DNA of 64,000 nt. Origin: Rhodococcus antarcticus. Lineage in GTDB: Bacteria; Actinomycetota; Actinomycetes; Mycobacteriales; Mycobacteriaceae. A program made the position numbers and the translations under genes. The stretch is taken from the NCBI RefSeq assembly GCF_026153295.1, contig NZ_CP110615.1, forward strand, positions 2,728,001-2,792,000, written 5' to 3'. The number at the start of each line of letters is the position of its first letter. Position 1 is the stretch's first letter. This document shows, one piece after another, positions 33,866-42,950 of this stretch. The notes below the pieces were generated by a model, which was not told the origin of the DNA, did no database searches, and was given only the letters and a program-made list of their open reading frames with translations.

Positions 33866-34510
33866 ATGAACTCCACCCCGACGCGACCCGTTGACGCAGC
33901 GCAGCGCAGCGCCTTCTGGCAGGACGTGCACACCGACCACGACGTCGACGGGGTGTCCTGGTGGCAGTCGGTCCCCGAGCTCTCGCTGTCACTGGTCGAC
34001 GCGACAGGAGTGGGGGTCGATCGGCCGATCATCGACGTCGGGGCGGGGTGGTCCACGCTGGTCGACCACCTCCTCGAGCTGGGCTACACCGACCTGACCG
34101 CCATCGACCTGTCCACCACGGCCCTGCAGGTGGTTCGCGACCGGCTCGGCCCCGCAGGCGAGGCGGTGGTGCTCCAGATGGCCGACGTGCTCGACCTGCA
34201 CCCCGCCCGCCGCTACGCCCTCTGGCACGACCGGGCCGTCTACCACTTCCTCACCGAGCCCGACGAGCGCGAGGACTACCTGGCCTCCCTCGAGCGATGC
34301 CTCGAGCCCGGTGGGCACCTCGTCGTCGCCACCTTCGGCCCTGACGGACCCACGACCTGCAGCGGACTACCCATCGTCCGGTACACCCACGCCGAGCTGG
34401 CCGCGCAGTTCCCCACCTACGAGCTGCTCGGCACCGCCGGCGACGAGCACCACACCCCGTGGGGCGCCACCCAGCAGTTCACCGCCGTGCACCTACGCCG
34501 ACCCACATGA
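33866..34510 (+). CDS. Class I SAM-dependent methyltransferase
   Basis: The 214-residue enzyme has SAM-binding motif I IIDVGAGWSTLVDHLL, motif II LTAIDLSTTAL and the WHDRAVYHFLTE segment that recurs in a group of small bacterial methyltransferases often annotated as thiopurine- or tellurite-resistance-like. Such enzymes methylate small thiols or metalloid anions. Being divergent from the putative selenium uptake/radical SAM operon, methylation of a chalcogen species is an attractive but unproven role. ATG 33866 follows an in-frame GTG at 33854. Confidence 0.82.
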   Translation: MNSTPTRPVDAAQRSAFWQDVHTDHDVDGVSWWQSVPELSLSLVDATGVGVDRPIIDVGAGWSTLVDHLLELGYTDLTAIDLSTTALQVVRDRLGPAGEAVVLQMADVLDLHPARRYALWHDRAVYHFLTEPDEREDYLASLERCLEPGGHLVVATFGPDGPTTCSGLPIVRYTHAELAAQFPTYELLGTAGDEHHTPWGATQQFTAVHLRRPT

Positions 34511-34633
34511 GCCCGGCCAGAGCCACCACCACAGGCAACGTGCCGAACCGCCGCGGCCACCAGGTCCGAACTGGTCCCAACAGCAGGACCCTGACCGCGC
34601 CACCCGAGCAACTAACCCGAACGAGGTAGGACC

Positions 34634-35179
34634 ATGGTCGAGACCACCCGCACCACCGAGGACACCGCGGCCGGTGCATCAACCTTTCGGCTCATGGGCC
34701 GCGCCTTCGTCGTCCTGCGCATCTTCACCGGCCTGGTGTTCCTCAGCAACGGGCTGGCCAAGGTCACCGGGGTCCAAGACGTCGACCTGGGCTTCTTCTC
34801 CTTCACCCTCATCAACCTCGGCGGGGCCAAGGGCCTGGCCGGCGGCGCCGCGGACAGCACCTACATCGCCCCGCTCAAAGCCTTCTACAACGACGTCGTG
34901 CTCCCCAACTGGGGCTTCTTCGGGGTCTTCCTGACCATCGCCGAGCTCGCCGTCGGCCTCGGCCTCATCTTCGGTGTCGCAACCCGCCTGGCCGCGGTCG
35001 GCGGCCTCCTGCTCATCGCCCCCATCTGGGTCATGAAGTGGCACACCGGGCTGTACCTGTGGGAGTACCCCGCCGAGGACCTGCTGCCCCTCGCCCTGCT
35101 CGCCACCATCCCCGCCGGACGCATCGCCGGCCTCGACGCACGCCTCGCCCCCCGCTTCCACCACCGCTGGCCTTTCTGA
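34634..35179 (+). CDS. DoxX-family membrane protein
   Basis: The 181-residue protein has four predicted membrane helices with the DoxX pattern LRIFTGLVFLSNGLAKVTG in the first helix and IAELAVGLGLIFGVATRLAA in the third. DoxX proteins are associated with quinone-linked thiosulfate oxidation or membrane redox stress complexes. It follows the methyltransferase by about 120 bases with its own AGGTAGGA ribosome site, and may belong to the same chalcogen-related group, which is inference. Confidence 0.85.
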   Translation: MVETTRTTEDTAAGASTFRLMGRAFVVLRIFTGLVFLSNGLAKVTGVQDVDLGFFSFTLINLGGAKGLAGGAADSTYIAPLKAFYNDVVLPNWGFFGVFLTIAELAVGLGLIFGVATRLAAVGGLLLIAPIWVMKWHTGLYLWEYPAEDLLPLALLATIPAGRIAGLDARLAPRFHHRWPF

Positions 35180-35663
35180 TAGTCGCCAGCCTCCTGCAGA
35201 GCGTGACCGGGGCCGCTTGGACGTCATCCGCGTCGCTCGTGCTGCTGACCTGGGCCCGACGTCGAAGCGGGTCGCGGTGGACCTTGCAATCGGCGACTCG
35301 TGCTGACGAGCAGGTTGCTCGCAGCGGACCGGAAGAGGGCGCGAAGGCGGATCCGCCCCGGCGGAGCTGGCGTCATGAGCGCACTGCGGCCGTCAGGGTC
35401 GTCAGCTCACCGGAATGAGGTCCGGCCGCTGAGTTCTGGACGGCTGTGCTCGGCCACGCCGATCCCGCCGTTGCTTCGTGGGACGCCTCCTGCCGGTCAA
35501 CCGCGAGGGCTCGACCGGGGTTGCCACGCCTGGATGGCTCGGGCCCGGTCGCCGACCCCGCCGCAGAAGTGACAGCAGCCCGGTTCGCCCCCGAGCCGGC
35601 GGTACGGGCCCTGGCCGAGGCCGCGCGCGGCGGCCTGTTCCTGGAGCTCGGCGCCCTGCGTGC
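35180..35663. other. Region of likely gene remnants
   Basis: No intact gene is visible. Several short frames switch over, and one (from 35446) opens with MLGHADPAVA, which resembles the C-terminal LGH motif of tyrosine recombinases but is followed by nothing family-like. The neighbouring genes look rearranged, so this may be decayed mobile DNA; the evidence is weak. Confidence 0.35.
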
Positions 35664-36302
35664 TCAGTGGTTGAGGGCGGTGCCCAGGACGGTCGGGGCG
35701 ACGGGGGGCACGTTCGGCCAGGCCATCGAGGAGTGGACTGCGCTGACGTCGAACCCGGCCGCTGCGAAGGCGACCCTGGTGTCGCGGCGGATCGAGCATC
35801 CCCCGGCGGCGCGTCCCCAGACCGGCTCGAGCAGCTGCTGGAGGCGGCCGACCCAGTGCCCCGGCGGGGCGGCGACGTGCTCCAGCAGGAGCAGCCGACC
35901 GCCGGGCACCAGCACACGCCGAAGCTCCGCCAGCGCCCTGGGCGGCTGCGCCACCGAGCAGAGCACGCAGGCGCAGAGAACCGCGTCGACCGAGCCGTCA
36001 GCGAGCGGCAGGGCGTGGGCATCGGCCGAGAGCAGCGTCACCGGCACCGGGCAGGCAGCCACCCGCCCGCGGGCGAGGGCGCGCATCGAGGGGTCGGGCT
36101 CGACGGCGACCACCGACATCACGGTGGCGGGCAGGTGGGCCAGGTCGTGGCCGGGTCCGAGGCCCAGGATCAGCAGCCGACCGCGCGCGTCGGCCAGGAC
36201 CGACGCGCGCAGCTCGCCGTACCCGCTGCGTTCCCCGGCTGCGGCGACGAGCCGGTAGACCTGCACGAAGACCGGGTGGGCGTGCTCACGCTCACGGCTC
36301 AT
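35664..36302 (-). CDS. UbiE-like class I SAM methyltransferase
   Basis: The 212-residue protein has motif I LLILGLGPGHDLAHL (somewhat degenerate), motif II VVAVEPDPSMRALA, ADALPLADGSVDAVL-type motif IV (here AHALPLADGSVDAVLC) and LRRVLVPGGRLLLLEHV, the classic UbiE/phosphatidylethanolamine methyltransferase layout. It ends with an intact AGFDVSAVHSS strand. The ATG at 36302 overlaps the start codon of the gene on the other strand, leaving no space for normal promoters; ATG 36314 is an alternative. Confidence 0.78.
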   Translation of the reverse strand: MSREREHAHPVFVQVYRLVAAAGERSGYGELRASVLADARGRLLILGLGPGHDLAHLPATVMSVVAVEPDPSMRALARGRVAACPVPVTLLSADAHALPLADGSVDAVLCACVLCSVAQPPRALAELRRVLVPGGRLLLLEHVAAPPGHWVGRLQQLLEPVWGRAAGGCSIRRDTRVAFAAAGFDVSAVHSSMAWPNVPPVAPTVLGTALNH

Positions 36303-36630
36303 GAGACCGAGCATCGTCCTCGGCACCGGGATCGGTCTCATCGTCACCGGCCCGGGCCACAGCGAACCCCTGCTCACCCTGCACAAGGCCAGCTTCATCG
36401 CCTGGGTCGCGTTGATGACCATCCACGTCCTCGGCCACCTCGGGCACGCTGCCACCGCCTCGTGGCACGACCTTCGACCCGCACCGGGCGACGCCGCCGC
36501 GAAGCACCGCGCCATCCGCGCCGGAGTCCTCGTGGTCGCACTGCTCGCGGGGGTCGCCGCCGCCACCGCCCTCATGCCCCCAGCCACCGCGTGGACCACC
36601 CCCCGCCCCACCGTCCAGGTCCACCGGTGA
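36301..36630 (+). CDS. Short membrane protein, probably an N-terminally truncated cytochrome-like protein
   Basis: The 109 residues contain two or three hydrophobic helices and LHKASFIAWVALMTIHVLGHL, whose spaced His residues resemble heme-ligating helices of b-type cytochrome-like actinobacterial membrane proteins. Those I recall are about twice as long, with additional N-terminal helices missing here. The ATG at 36301 shares bases with the start of the methyltransferase on the opposite strand, consistent with a rearrangement that removed the 5' half. Confidence 0.55.
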   Translation: MRPSIVLGTGIGLIVTGPGHSEPLLTLHKASFIAWVALMTIHVLGHLGHAATASWHDLRPAPGDAAAKHRAIRAGVLVVALLAGVAAATALMPPATAWTTPRPTVQVHR

Positions 36631-36774
36631 GACCCGCAGACGCCCAGCCACCCCGACCACCGTGCGCCGTACCCCCTGGGTTGTGGTGCTCGACCGCCAC
36701 CAGAACAAGACCTCGACGTCGGGGTCTGCTGCGCGCCGGCGTCGTCGACCTACCGGTGGCGCGCGGGGCGTCGC

Positions 36775-37086
36775 TCAGCAGCAGCCGCTGTTGCCGGCTG
36801 CGGCGCCACAGCAGCCACCACCGGTGGCCGGGTCGGCCTCGGTGCTCGTGGCGGCCTCGGTGCTCGTGGCGGGATCGGTGCTCGTGGTGGGGTCGGTGCC
36901 CACGGTGGGGCCGGTGCTCGTGGTGGGGTCGGTGCCCACGGTGGGGCCGTCGGTCAGGACGGTGTCGACCTCGTCCGGTTGCCCGCCGTGACCGGTGGCT
37001 GACGCCGTGTCCTGGGTGGCGCAGCAGCAGTTGGTGGTCTCGGAGAGTGCGAGGTTGTTCGGGGTGGACTGCTCGGTCGTCGTCAT
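36775..37086 (-). CDS. Cys-rich repeat protein, possible metal or metalloid binder
   Basis: The 103-residue protein has a Cys triplet near the start (TTNCCCATQ), a middle section with GPTVGTDPTTST repeated twice followed by Thr/Ala/Glu-rich repeats, and a Cys-rich end GGGCCGAAAGNSGCC. Seven cysteines in clusters in a small acidic protein suggest a metallothionein- or chaperone-like metal or arsenic binder. It is divergent from an ArsR regulator, with AAGGAG before the ATG. No homologue is recognised. Confidence 0.65.
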   Translation of the reverse strand: MTTTEQSTPNNLALSETTNCCCATQDTASATGHGGQPDEVDTVLTDGPTVGTDPTTSTGPTVGTDPTTSTDPATSTEAATSTEADPATGGGCCGAAAGNSGCC

Positions 37087-37140
37087 GACGCTCCTTAGCT
37101 AGATGAATGTCGATCGATACCGACTGTGACCCCTTCAGTC

Positions 37141-37172
37141 GACATATGTCAAGCCCTGAGTCGACATATGTC
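37141..37172. promoter_or_regulatory. Twin palindromic ArsR-type operators
   Basis: The 10-base palindrome GACATATGTC occurs twice (37141-37150 and 37163-37172), each preceded by TC, with centres 22 bases apart, close to two helical turns. They lie between the Cys-rich gene and the ArsR gene, about 25 bases from the ArsR start. AT-rich ATAT-centred palindromes are typical ArsR/SmtB operators. Confidence 0.75.
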
Positions 37173-37195
37173 TACCTACGTGGCAGGGTGTCGAG

Positions 37196-37555
37196 GTGCC
37201 CAAAGCCCTGCCGATGCTGGACACCACGGCAGCGCTGTGCTGCTCGCCAATGGCCGCGGCGCCGCTCGACGAGGCCGACGCGCTCGGCATCGCACTGCGC
37301 CTCAAGGCGCTCGCCGACCCGGTGCGGGTGCGGCTGATGTCGCTGATCTACGCCCGCGCCCAGGACGGGATCTGCACCTGCGACCTGGCCCCGGCGGTGG
37401 GGGTCAGCGAGGCGACCGTGAGCCACCACCTCAAACAGCTCCGCGAGGCCGGGCTGATCGAGGGCACCCGCAAGGGCACCAACAACTACTACCGCCCGCG
37501 CCCTGAGTCCCTGGCCGCGCTGTGCCAGATCCTCAACCCCCGCTGCTCCTGCTGA
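37196..37555 (+). CDS. ArsR/SmtB-family repressor
   Basis: The 119-residue regulator has a winged-helix core (VSEATVSHHLKQLREAGLIEG) and an ICTCDLAP segment, a Cys-x-Cys pair in the alpha3 helix like that of arsenite or cadmium sensors (CxCDL), plus C-terminal cysteines (NPRCSC) and an N-terminal Cys pair (ALCCSP). It should release DNA when metal or metalloid binds these thiols. Target sites are visible immediately upstream and the divergent Cys-rich gene is the probable partner. GTG 37196 was chosen; the ORF cannot extend past the operators sensibly. Confidence 0.85.
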   Translation: MPKALPMLDTTAALCCSPMAAAPLDEADALGIALRLKALADPVRVRLMSLIYARAQDGICTCDLAPAVGVSEATVSHHLKQLREAGLIEGTRKGTNNYYRPRPESLAALCQILNPRCSC

Positions 37556-37699
37556 CACCACCTCCACATCACCACCCGGGACACCCCTGACCCGGCCCCG
37601 ACCGGGATCGCAGCAGATCGGCGGGGTCGCGGGTGGCGTGGTGCAGCTCCACCGTCGGACGTCGCCCCCGCCGCACGGGGCCCCGACGGAGGCTGCGGG

Positions 37700-37966
37700 C
37701 TAGGACTGGCGAGCGGCGCGGGCCCGGGCGGCCTCGTCCTTGGCCCACAGCGCGTCGTCGAGCGCGCGCAGCGCCAGGATGTGCTTCTCGGCCTCGTCCT
37801 CGGTGTAGAACCACCGCGACACCTCGGCCTCGTCCGTGCCGACCAGGGTGCTGACCCGGTACACGCCGGACCAGCGGCCGTCGTGCTCCACGATCTCCGT
37901 CGTCACCCAGAAGGTCCCGTAGTCGGTGGGCCGGGACTGGGGCACGTAGTCACTCACACCCTCCAT
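37700..37966 (-). CDS. Small conserved-type hypothetical protein
   Basis: The 88-residue acidic protein (VPQSRPTDYGTFWVTTEIVEHDGRW opening, YTEDEAEKHILALRALDDALW end) has the look of a single alpha/beta domain and good codon usage. No family is recognised. ATG 37966 or GTG 37957 may be the start. It shares direction with the enoyl-CoA hydratase gene 37 bases upstream and could be in its operon. Confidence 0.55.
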   Translation of the reverse strand: MEGVSDYVPQSRPTDYGTFWVTTEIVEHDGRWSGVYRVSTLVGTDEAEVSRWFYTEDEAEKHILALRALDDALWAKDEAARARAARQS

Positions 37967-38003
37967 CTTGACCCAGGCCGCGCACCCGCCGCGCGCCACC
38001 CCG

Positions 38004-38771
38004 TCAGCCGAACACCGGCGGGCGGCGCTCGAGGAACGCGCGCACCCCCTCACGGCCGTCCGCGCTGGCCGCGCAGGCCGCGATGGAGGCGGCCTCGGCG
38101 GGCAGGTGCTCGCCCAGCGTCCGGCCGTCGGAGTCGCGCAGCAGCGCCTTGATCGCGGCGTGCGAGCCCCGCGGCCCGGCGGCCAGCGCGACGGCGACCG
38201 CGAGCGCTGTGGACCGCACCTCGTCGTCGGGCACCAGGCGGGTGAGCATCCCCCAGGCGTGCGCCTGCTCCCCCTCGACCACGGTGTCGGTCAGCAGCAC
38301 GTCGCGCGCCCGCGCCACGCCGATCAGCCGCGGCAGGCTCCACGACATCCCGCCGTCGGGGGAGAACCCGATGCCGGGGTAGGCCGGGCGGAACCGGGTG
38401 CCGGGTCCGCCCACGATGACGTCGGCCGCCAGCGCCGTGCTCATCCCGGCGCCGGCCGCCCACCCGGTGACGGCCGCGACCACGGGCACGTCCGTGGCCA
38501 CCAGCGCGAGCAGGAACCGGTGGAACGAGGTGGCCAGGTCACCGACGAGCTGCTGGGGGTCGGTGGCCGAGCCGAAGGCGCTCACGTCGCCCCCGGTGCA
38601 GAAGCTGGCCCCGCCCCCGTGCAGCAGGACCGCGCCGATGCCGGACGTGTCGCCCGCCAGGGTGGCCGCCACCTCGGCGAGGACGGGCCCGTCGAGGGAG
38701 CCGGCCCGGCCGGGCACCGAGATGGCGCAGTGCAGCACACCGTCGTCCAGGATCAGGGAACTGTCGCTCAT
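38004..38771 (-). CDS. Enoyl-CoA hydratase/isomerase family protein
   Basis: The 255-residue crotonase-fold protein has GGGASFCTGGDVSAFG as the first oxyanion-hole motif and AAVTGWAAGAGMSTALAADVIVG as the second, with PGIGFSPDGGMSWSLPRLIG following. The acidic residues expected for classic hydration are not both evident, so isomerase or hydrolase chemistry is possible. GAGGAG precedes the ATG. It is divergent from the molybdenum hydroxylase operon. Confidence 0.87.
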   Translation of the reverse strand: MSDSSLILDDGVLHCAISVPGRAGSLDGPVLAEVAATLAGDTSGIGAVLLHGGGASFCTGGDVSAFGSATDPQQLVGDLATSFHRFLLALVATDVPVVAAVTGWAAGAGMSTALAADVIVGGPGTRFRPAYPGIGFSPDGGMSWSLPRLIGVARARDVLLTDTVVEGEQAHAWGMLTRLVPDDEVRSTALAVAVALAAGPRGSHAAIKALLRDSDGRTLGEHLPAEAASIAACAASADGREGVRAFLERRPPVFG

Positions 38772-38859
38772 GAGGCTCCTCAGCTTCGTCGCGGCCGCAC
38801 GTGCGGACCGTGTCGTTCCGGCTTTGCGGCGGTGTGTGACCTGCTGCACAGTGCACTAC

Positions 38860-41150
38860 ATGAGCATCCTGGGCACGCGGGTCGTGCGCACCGAGGACCC
38901 CAAGTTCCTCACCACGGGCGGTACCTACACCGACGACCTGGTCGAGCCCGCGCTCGTCGGAGCGCTGCACCTCACCCTGGTGCGCTCCCCGGCCGCGCAC
39001 GGCCGCATCGTCTCCGTCGACGTGTCCGACGCCCTGGCGGCACCCGGGGTGGTCGCGGTGGTCACCGCCGCCGACCTCACCGAGCTGGCGCCCATCCCGT
39101 CCGGGCTGCCGATGTTCAACCCGGAGATGCTGCGCCCGTGGCTCGCCTCGGAGGTGGTGCGCTTCGTCGGCGAGCCCATCGCCGCCGTCCTCACCGAGCA
39201 GCGCTACCAGGGCGAGGACGCCGCCGAGCTGGTGGCCGTGGACATCGAGAGCCTGCCCGCCGTCATCTCGCTGTCCGACGCCGCCTCCGACACGACGGTG
39301 CTGTTCCCCGCAGCCGGCACCAACACCGTGTGCACCTTCGGCGAGCCCACCCCGGCCGACTTCTTCGACGGCTGCGAGGTGGTGGTCACCCAGGACACCG
39401 TCAACCAGCGCGTGGCCCCGGTCCCGCTGGAGACCCGCGCCGCCTCGGCCGTGTGGGGCGAGGACGGCCGGGTGACCCTGTGGTGCTCCAACCAGGGCGC
39501 CCAGCAGGTCAAGGCGCAGGTCTCGGGCTGGCTCGGGATCGACCCGGAGACGGTGCACGTGAAGACCCCGGACGTCGGTGGCGGCTTCGGCGCGAAGATC
39601 GGGGCGGACCCGGAGTTCGCCCTGGTCGCGTGGCTGGCCCGGCACACCGGCCGGGCCGTGCGGTGGGCGGAGAGCCGCTCGGAGAACCTCACCGGACTGG
39701 TGCACGGCCGGGGCCAGGACCAGAAGGTCACCATCGGCGGGAGCCGGGACGGGAAGGTCACCGCCTACGCGCTGGAGATCCTGCAGGACGCCGGCGCCTA
39801 CCCCCGCTCCGGCGCCGTGCTGCCCACCCTGACCATGCTCATGGCGCCGGGGGTGTACGCCATCGACGCCGTGCACGCCAGCGCCCGCAGCGTGGTCACC
39901 AACGCCACCTCCACCGCTGCCTACCGTGGCGCCGGCCGACCCGAGGCCACGGCCGCCATCGAGCGGGCCATGGACGTCTTCGCCGCCGAGATCGGCATGG
40001 ACGCCACCGAGGTCCGCCGGATCAACCTGCTGGCCCCCTTCGACGCCCCGCACGCCAACGGGACCGGAGCCACCTACGACTCCGGCAACTACGTCGGCGC
40101 GCTGGACACCCTGCTCGCCGGCGCCGACTACGCCGCCCTGCGCAGCGAGCAGGCCGCCCGTCGCGACCGGGAGGACGTCCGCCAGCTCGGCATCGGGGTG
40201 AGCGTGTACGTCGAGATCACCGGCGCAGCCCCCAGCGGCACCGGGGAGGAGGCGCAGGTGGAGGTGCACGCCGACGGCACCGCCACCGTGCTCACGGGCA
40301 CCTCTCCGCACGGGCAGGGCCACGGGACCGCCTGGGCGATGCTCGCCAGCGACCGGCTCGGCATCCCGATGGACAAGATCACGGTGATCCACGGTGACAC
40401 CGACCTGGTGCCCTCGGGCGGCGGGACGATGGCCTCCCGCAGCCTGCAGCAGGGCGGCGCGGCGGTGCACCAGGCGGCCGGCGAGCTCGTCGAGCTGGCC
40501 CGCAAGCGCGCCGCCGAGGTGCTCGAGGCCAACCCCGACGACATCGTGGTCGACGCGGCGTTCGGTGGCCTCAAGGTCGCCGGGACCGACGTCGGCGTCA
40601 CCTACGCCGACCTCGCCGCCGAGGACGCCTTGCTGGTGCGGACCACCTTCACGGCCAACGCCCCGACCTTCCCCTTCGGCGCCCACCTGGCCGTGGTGGA
40701 GGTCGACACCGGCACCGGCAAGGCCGTCCTGCAGCGCGTGGTCACCGTCGACGACGCCGGCCGGGTGCTCAACCCGCTGCTCGCGGAGGGCCAGCGGCAC
40801 GGCGGGATCGCCCAGGGTGCCGCGCAGGCGCTGTTCGAGGAGGTCCTCTACGACGCCGACGGCAACCCGCTGACCTCCACCCTGGCCGACTACCCCATCC
40901 CGTCGGCGGCCGAGCTGCCCAGCTTCGAGCTGCTGGACATGGCCACCGAGACCCCGATGAACCCGTTGGGGGCCAAGGGGATCGGCGAGTCCGGCACGGT
41001 CGGCTCCACCCCCGCCATCCAGAGCGCGGTGATCGACGCCGTGTCCCACCTGGGTGTGCGCCACATCGACATGCCCACCACCCCGGAGAAGGTCTGGCTC
41101 GCCCTGCAGGCCGCCGCCGGCACAGCCGCTCGTGAAGGAGCCCACGCCTG

Positions 41151-41151
<1 letters not shown>
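38860..41151 (+). CDS. Molybdenum hydroxylase large subunit (xanthine dehydrogenase/CoxL family)
   Basis: The 763-residue subunit binds the molybdopterin cofactor. Visible motifs are PDVGGGFGAKIG, AYRGAGRPEATAAIER, the SPHGQGHGT segment and the catalytic Glu in AKGIGESGT (about residue 710). True form I CO dehydrogenases carry a Cys in an AYRCSFR loop, here AYRGAGR, so this is a form II-type or other aldehyde/xanthine/N-heterocycle hydroxylase, not a proven CO oxidiser. GTG 38851 is an alternative start. Its stop overlaps the next start by one base. Confidence 0.9.
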
Positions 41152-41623
<472 letters not shown>

Positions 41624-41627
<4 letters not shown>

Positions 41628-42436
41628 TCCCCGCCGGCTTCGACTACGTCCGCGCCGAGAGCGCGGAGCACGCCCTGGCCCTGCTGGCCGAGCACGGCGA
41701 CGAGGCCAAGCTCCTCGCCGGCGGGCACTCCCTGCTGCCGCTGATGAAGCTGCGCCTGGCCGTGCCCGGGGTGCTGGTGGACATCGCCCACATCGACGAG
41801 CTCCGCTACATCCGCGTCGAGGGGGACGAGGTGGCCATCGGGGCGCTCACCCGCGACCGTGAGCTCGAGCGCTCCGAGCTGCTGCAGTCCGAGGTGCCGC
41901 TGCTCGCCCACGTCGCCGCGCAGGTGGGCGACCCCCAGGTCCGCGCCCGCGGCACCCTGGGTGGTTCGCTGGTGCACGGCGACTCCGCCTCCGACCTGCC
42001 CACGGCCGTCCTCGCCCTCGGCGGGAGCCTCGTGATCCAGGGACCCGCGGGCACCCGGACCGTCGCGGCCGGGGACTTCTTCCAGGGCTTCTTCACCACC
42101 GCCGTCGGCGAGGACGAGCTGCTCACCGAGATCCGGCTGCCCCGAACCGGCGGGCTCGGCTGGGCGTACGAGAAGTTCACCCGCCGCGCCAACGACTGGC
42201 CGATCGTCTCCGCCGCCGTCGTCGACGGGCGGGTGGCGCTGGCGAACTCCGGGCCCACGGTGCTGCGCGCGGCCGCGACCGAGGCGGCCCTGGCCTCCGG
42301 GGCGTCGAACGCCGACGCCGCCGCCGTCGCCGACGAGGGCACCAGCCCGTCGGCCGACATGCACGGCGGCGTCGAGTACCGCCGCCACCTCACCCGCACC
42401 CTCGTGGGCCGCGCCCTGGACACCGCGAGCGCGTAG
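41624..42436 (+). CDS. Molybdenum hydroxylase medium subunit, FAD-binding
   Basis: The 270-residue protein begins with VIPAGFDYVRA and has the FAD motifs AGGHSLLPLMKLRL (GGHSL) and TLGGSLVHGDSASD (TxGG), then a CoxM C-terminal domain. Order large-small-medium, with overlaps, shows a single operon. No CoxD/E/F-type maturation genes are seen downstream, unlike classic CO dehydrogenase operons, again pointing to another substrate. Confidence 0.92.
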
Positions 42437-42475
42437 GGCTGCGGCCGCACGGCGCACCCCGCTAGCGTCGGACCC

Positions 42476-42922
42476 GTGCCCGACCGCCCGCGCGACCCCG
42501 CCGGACGGCCGCTCAACGCCCGACCGCGCGACGAGCTCGGTCGGCCGCTGCCGCTCGGGTCGGTCGGCGTGCCCCGCATCGACGAGTCGGTCGTGCTCGC
42601 CCCCGGCGACGCGCTCGAGCAGGCTCAGCGGTTGCTCGACAGCGGACGGCCGTTCCACGCGCACGAGGTACTGGAGGGCGCCTGGAAGCAGGCCCCGGAC
42701 GCCGAGCGCGAGCTCTGGCAGGGCCTCGCCCAGCTCGCCGTCGGCCTCACGCACCTGCTGCGCGGCAACACCTCCGGCGCGCGCACCGTCCTGGTGCGTG
42801 GTCGCGACCACGTGCAGCGCCACGCTGCGGACCCGCCGCACGGCATCGACGCCGACGGGCTCGTCCGCTGGGCCGACGAGGTGCTCGCCGGACGACACAC
42901 CCACCCGCCCCGGCTGCGCTGA
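42476..42922 (+). CDS. DUF309 domain protein
   Basis: The 148-residue protein has RPFHAHEVLEGAWKQAP in its middle, the F-x-A-H-E-x-x-E-x-x-W signature of DUF309, a small helical family of unknown function, followed by a QGLAQLAVGLTHLLRGN helix. The N-terminal 45 residues are Pro/Arg-rich. The GTG start at 42476 has no obvious alternative. Confidence 0.8.
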   Translation: MPDRPRDPAGRPLNARPRDELGRPLPLGSVGVPRIDESVVLAPGDALEQAQRLLDSGRPFHAHEVLEGAWKQAPDAERELWQGLAQLAVGLTHLLRGNTSGARTVLVRGRDHVQRHAADPPHGIDADGLVRWADEVLAGRHTHPPRLR

Positions 42923-42950
42923 ACCGCCCGCGCGCCGCCAGGATGGGTCC

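Noticed and set aside
35446-35663. Integrase remnant suggested by MLGHADPAVA
   Set aside because: Ten residues are too few, and no catalytic Arg-His-Arg-Tyr context surrounds them.
36775-37086. RiPP precursor matured by the radical SAM enzyme
   Set aside because: The genes are 3 kb apart in different transcription units, and a divergent ArsR plus Cys clusters fit metal binding better; there is no leader-peptide recognition domain in the radical SAM protein.
38539-41145. Minus-strand frame of 868 codons opposite the molybdenum hydroxylase
   Set aside because: It mirrors the high-GC third positions of the large-subunit gene and has no recognisable motif.
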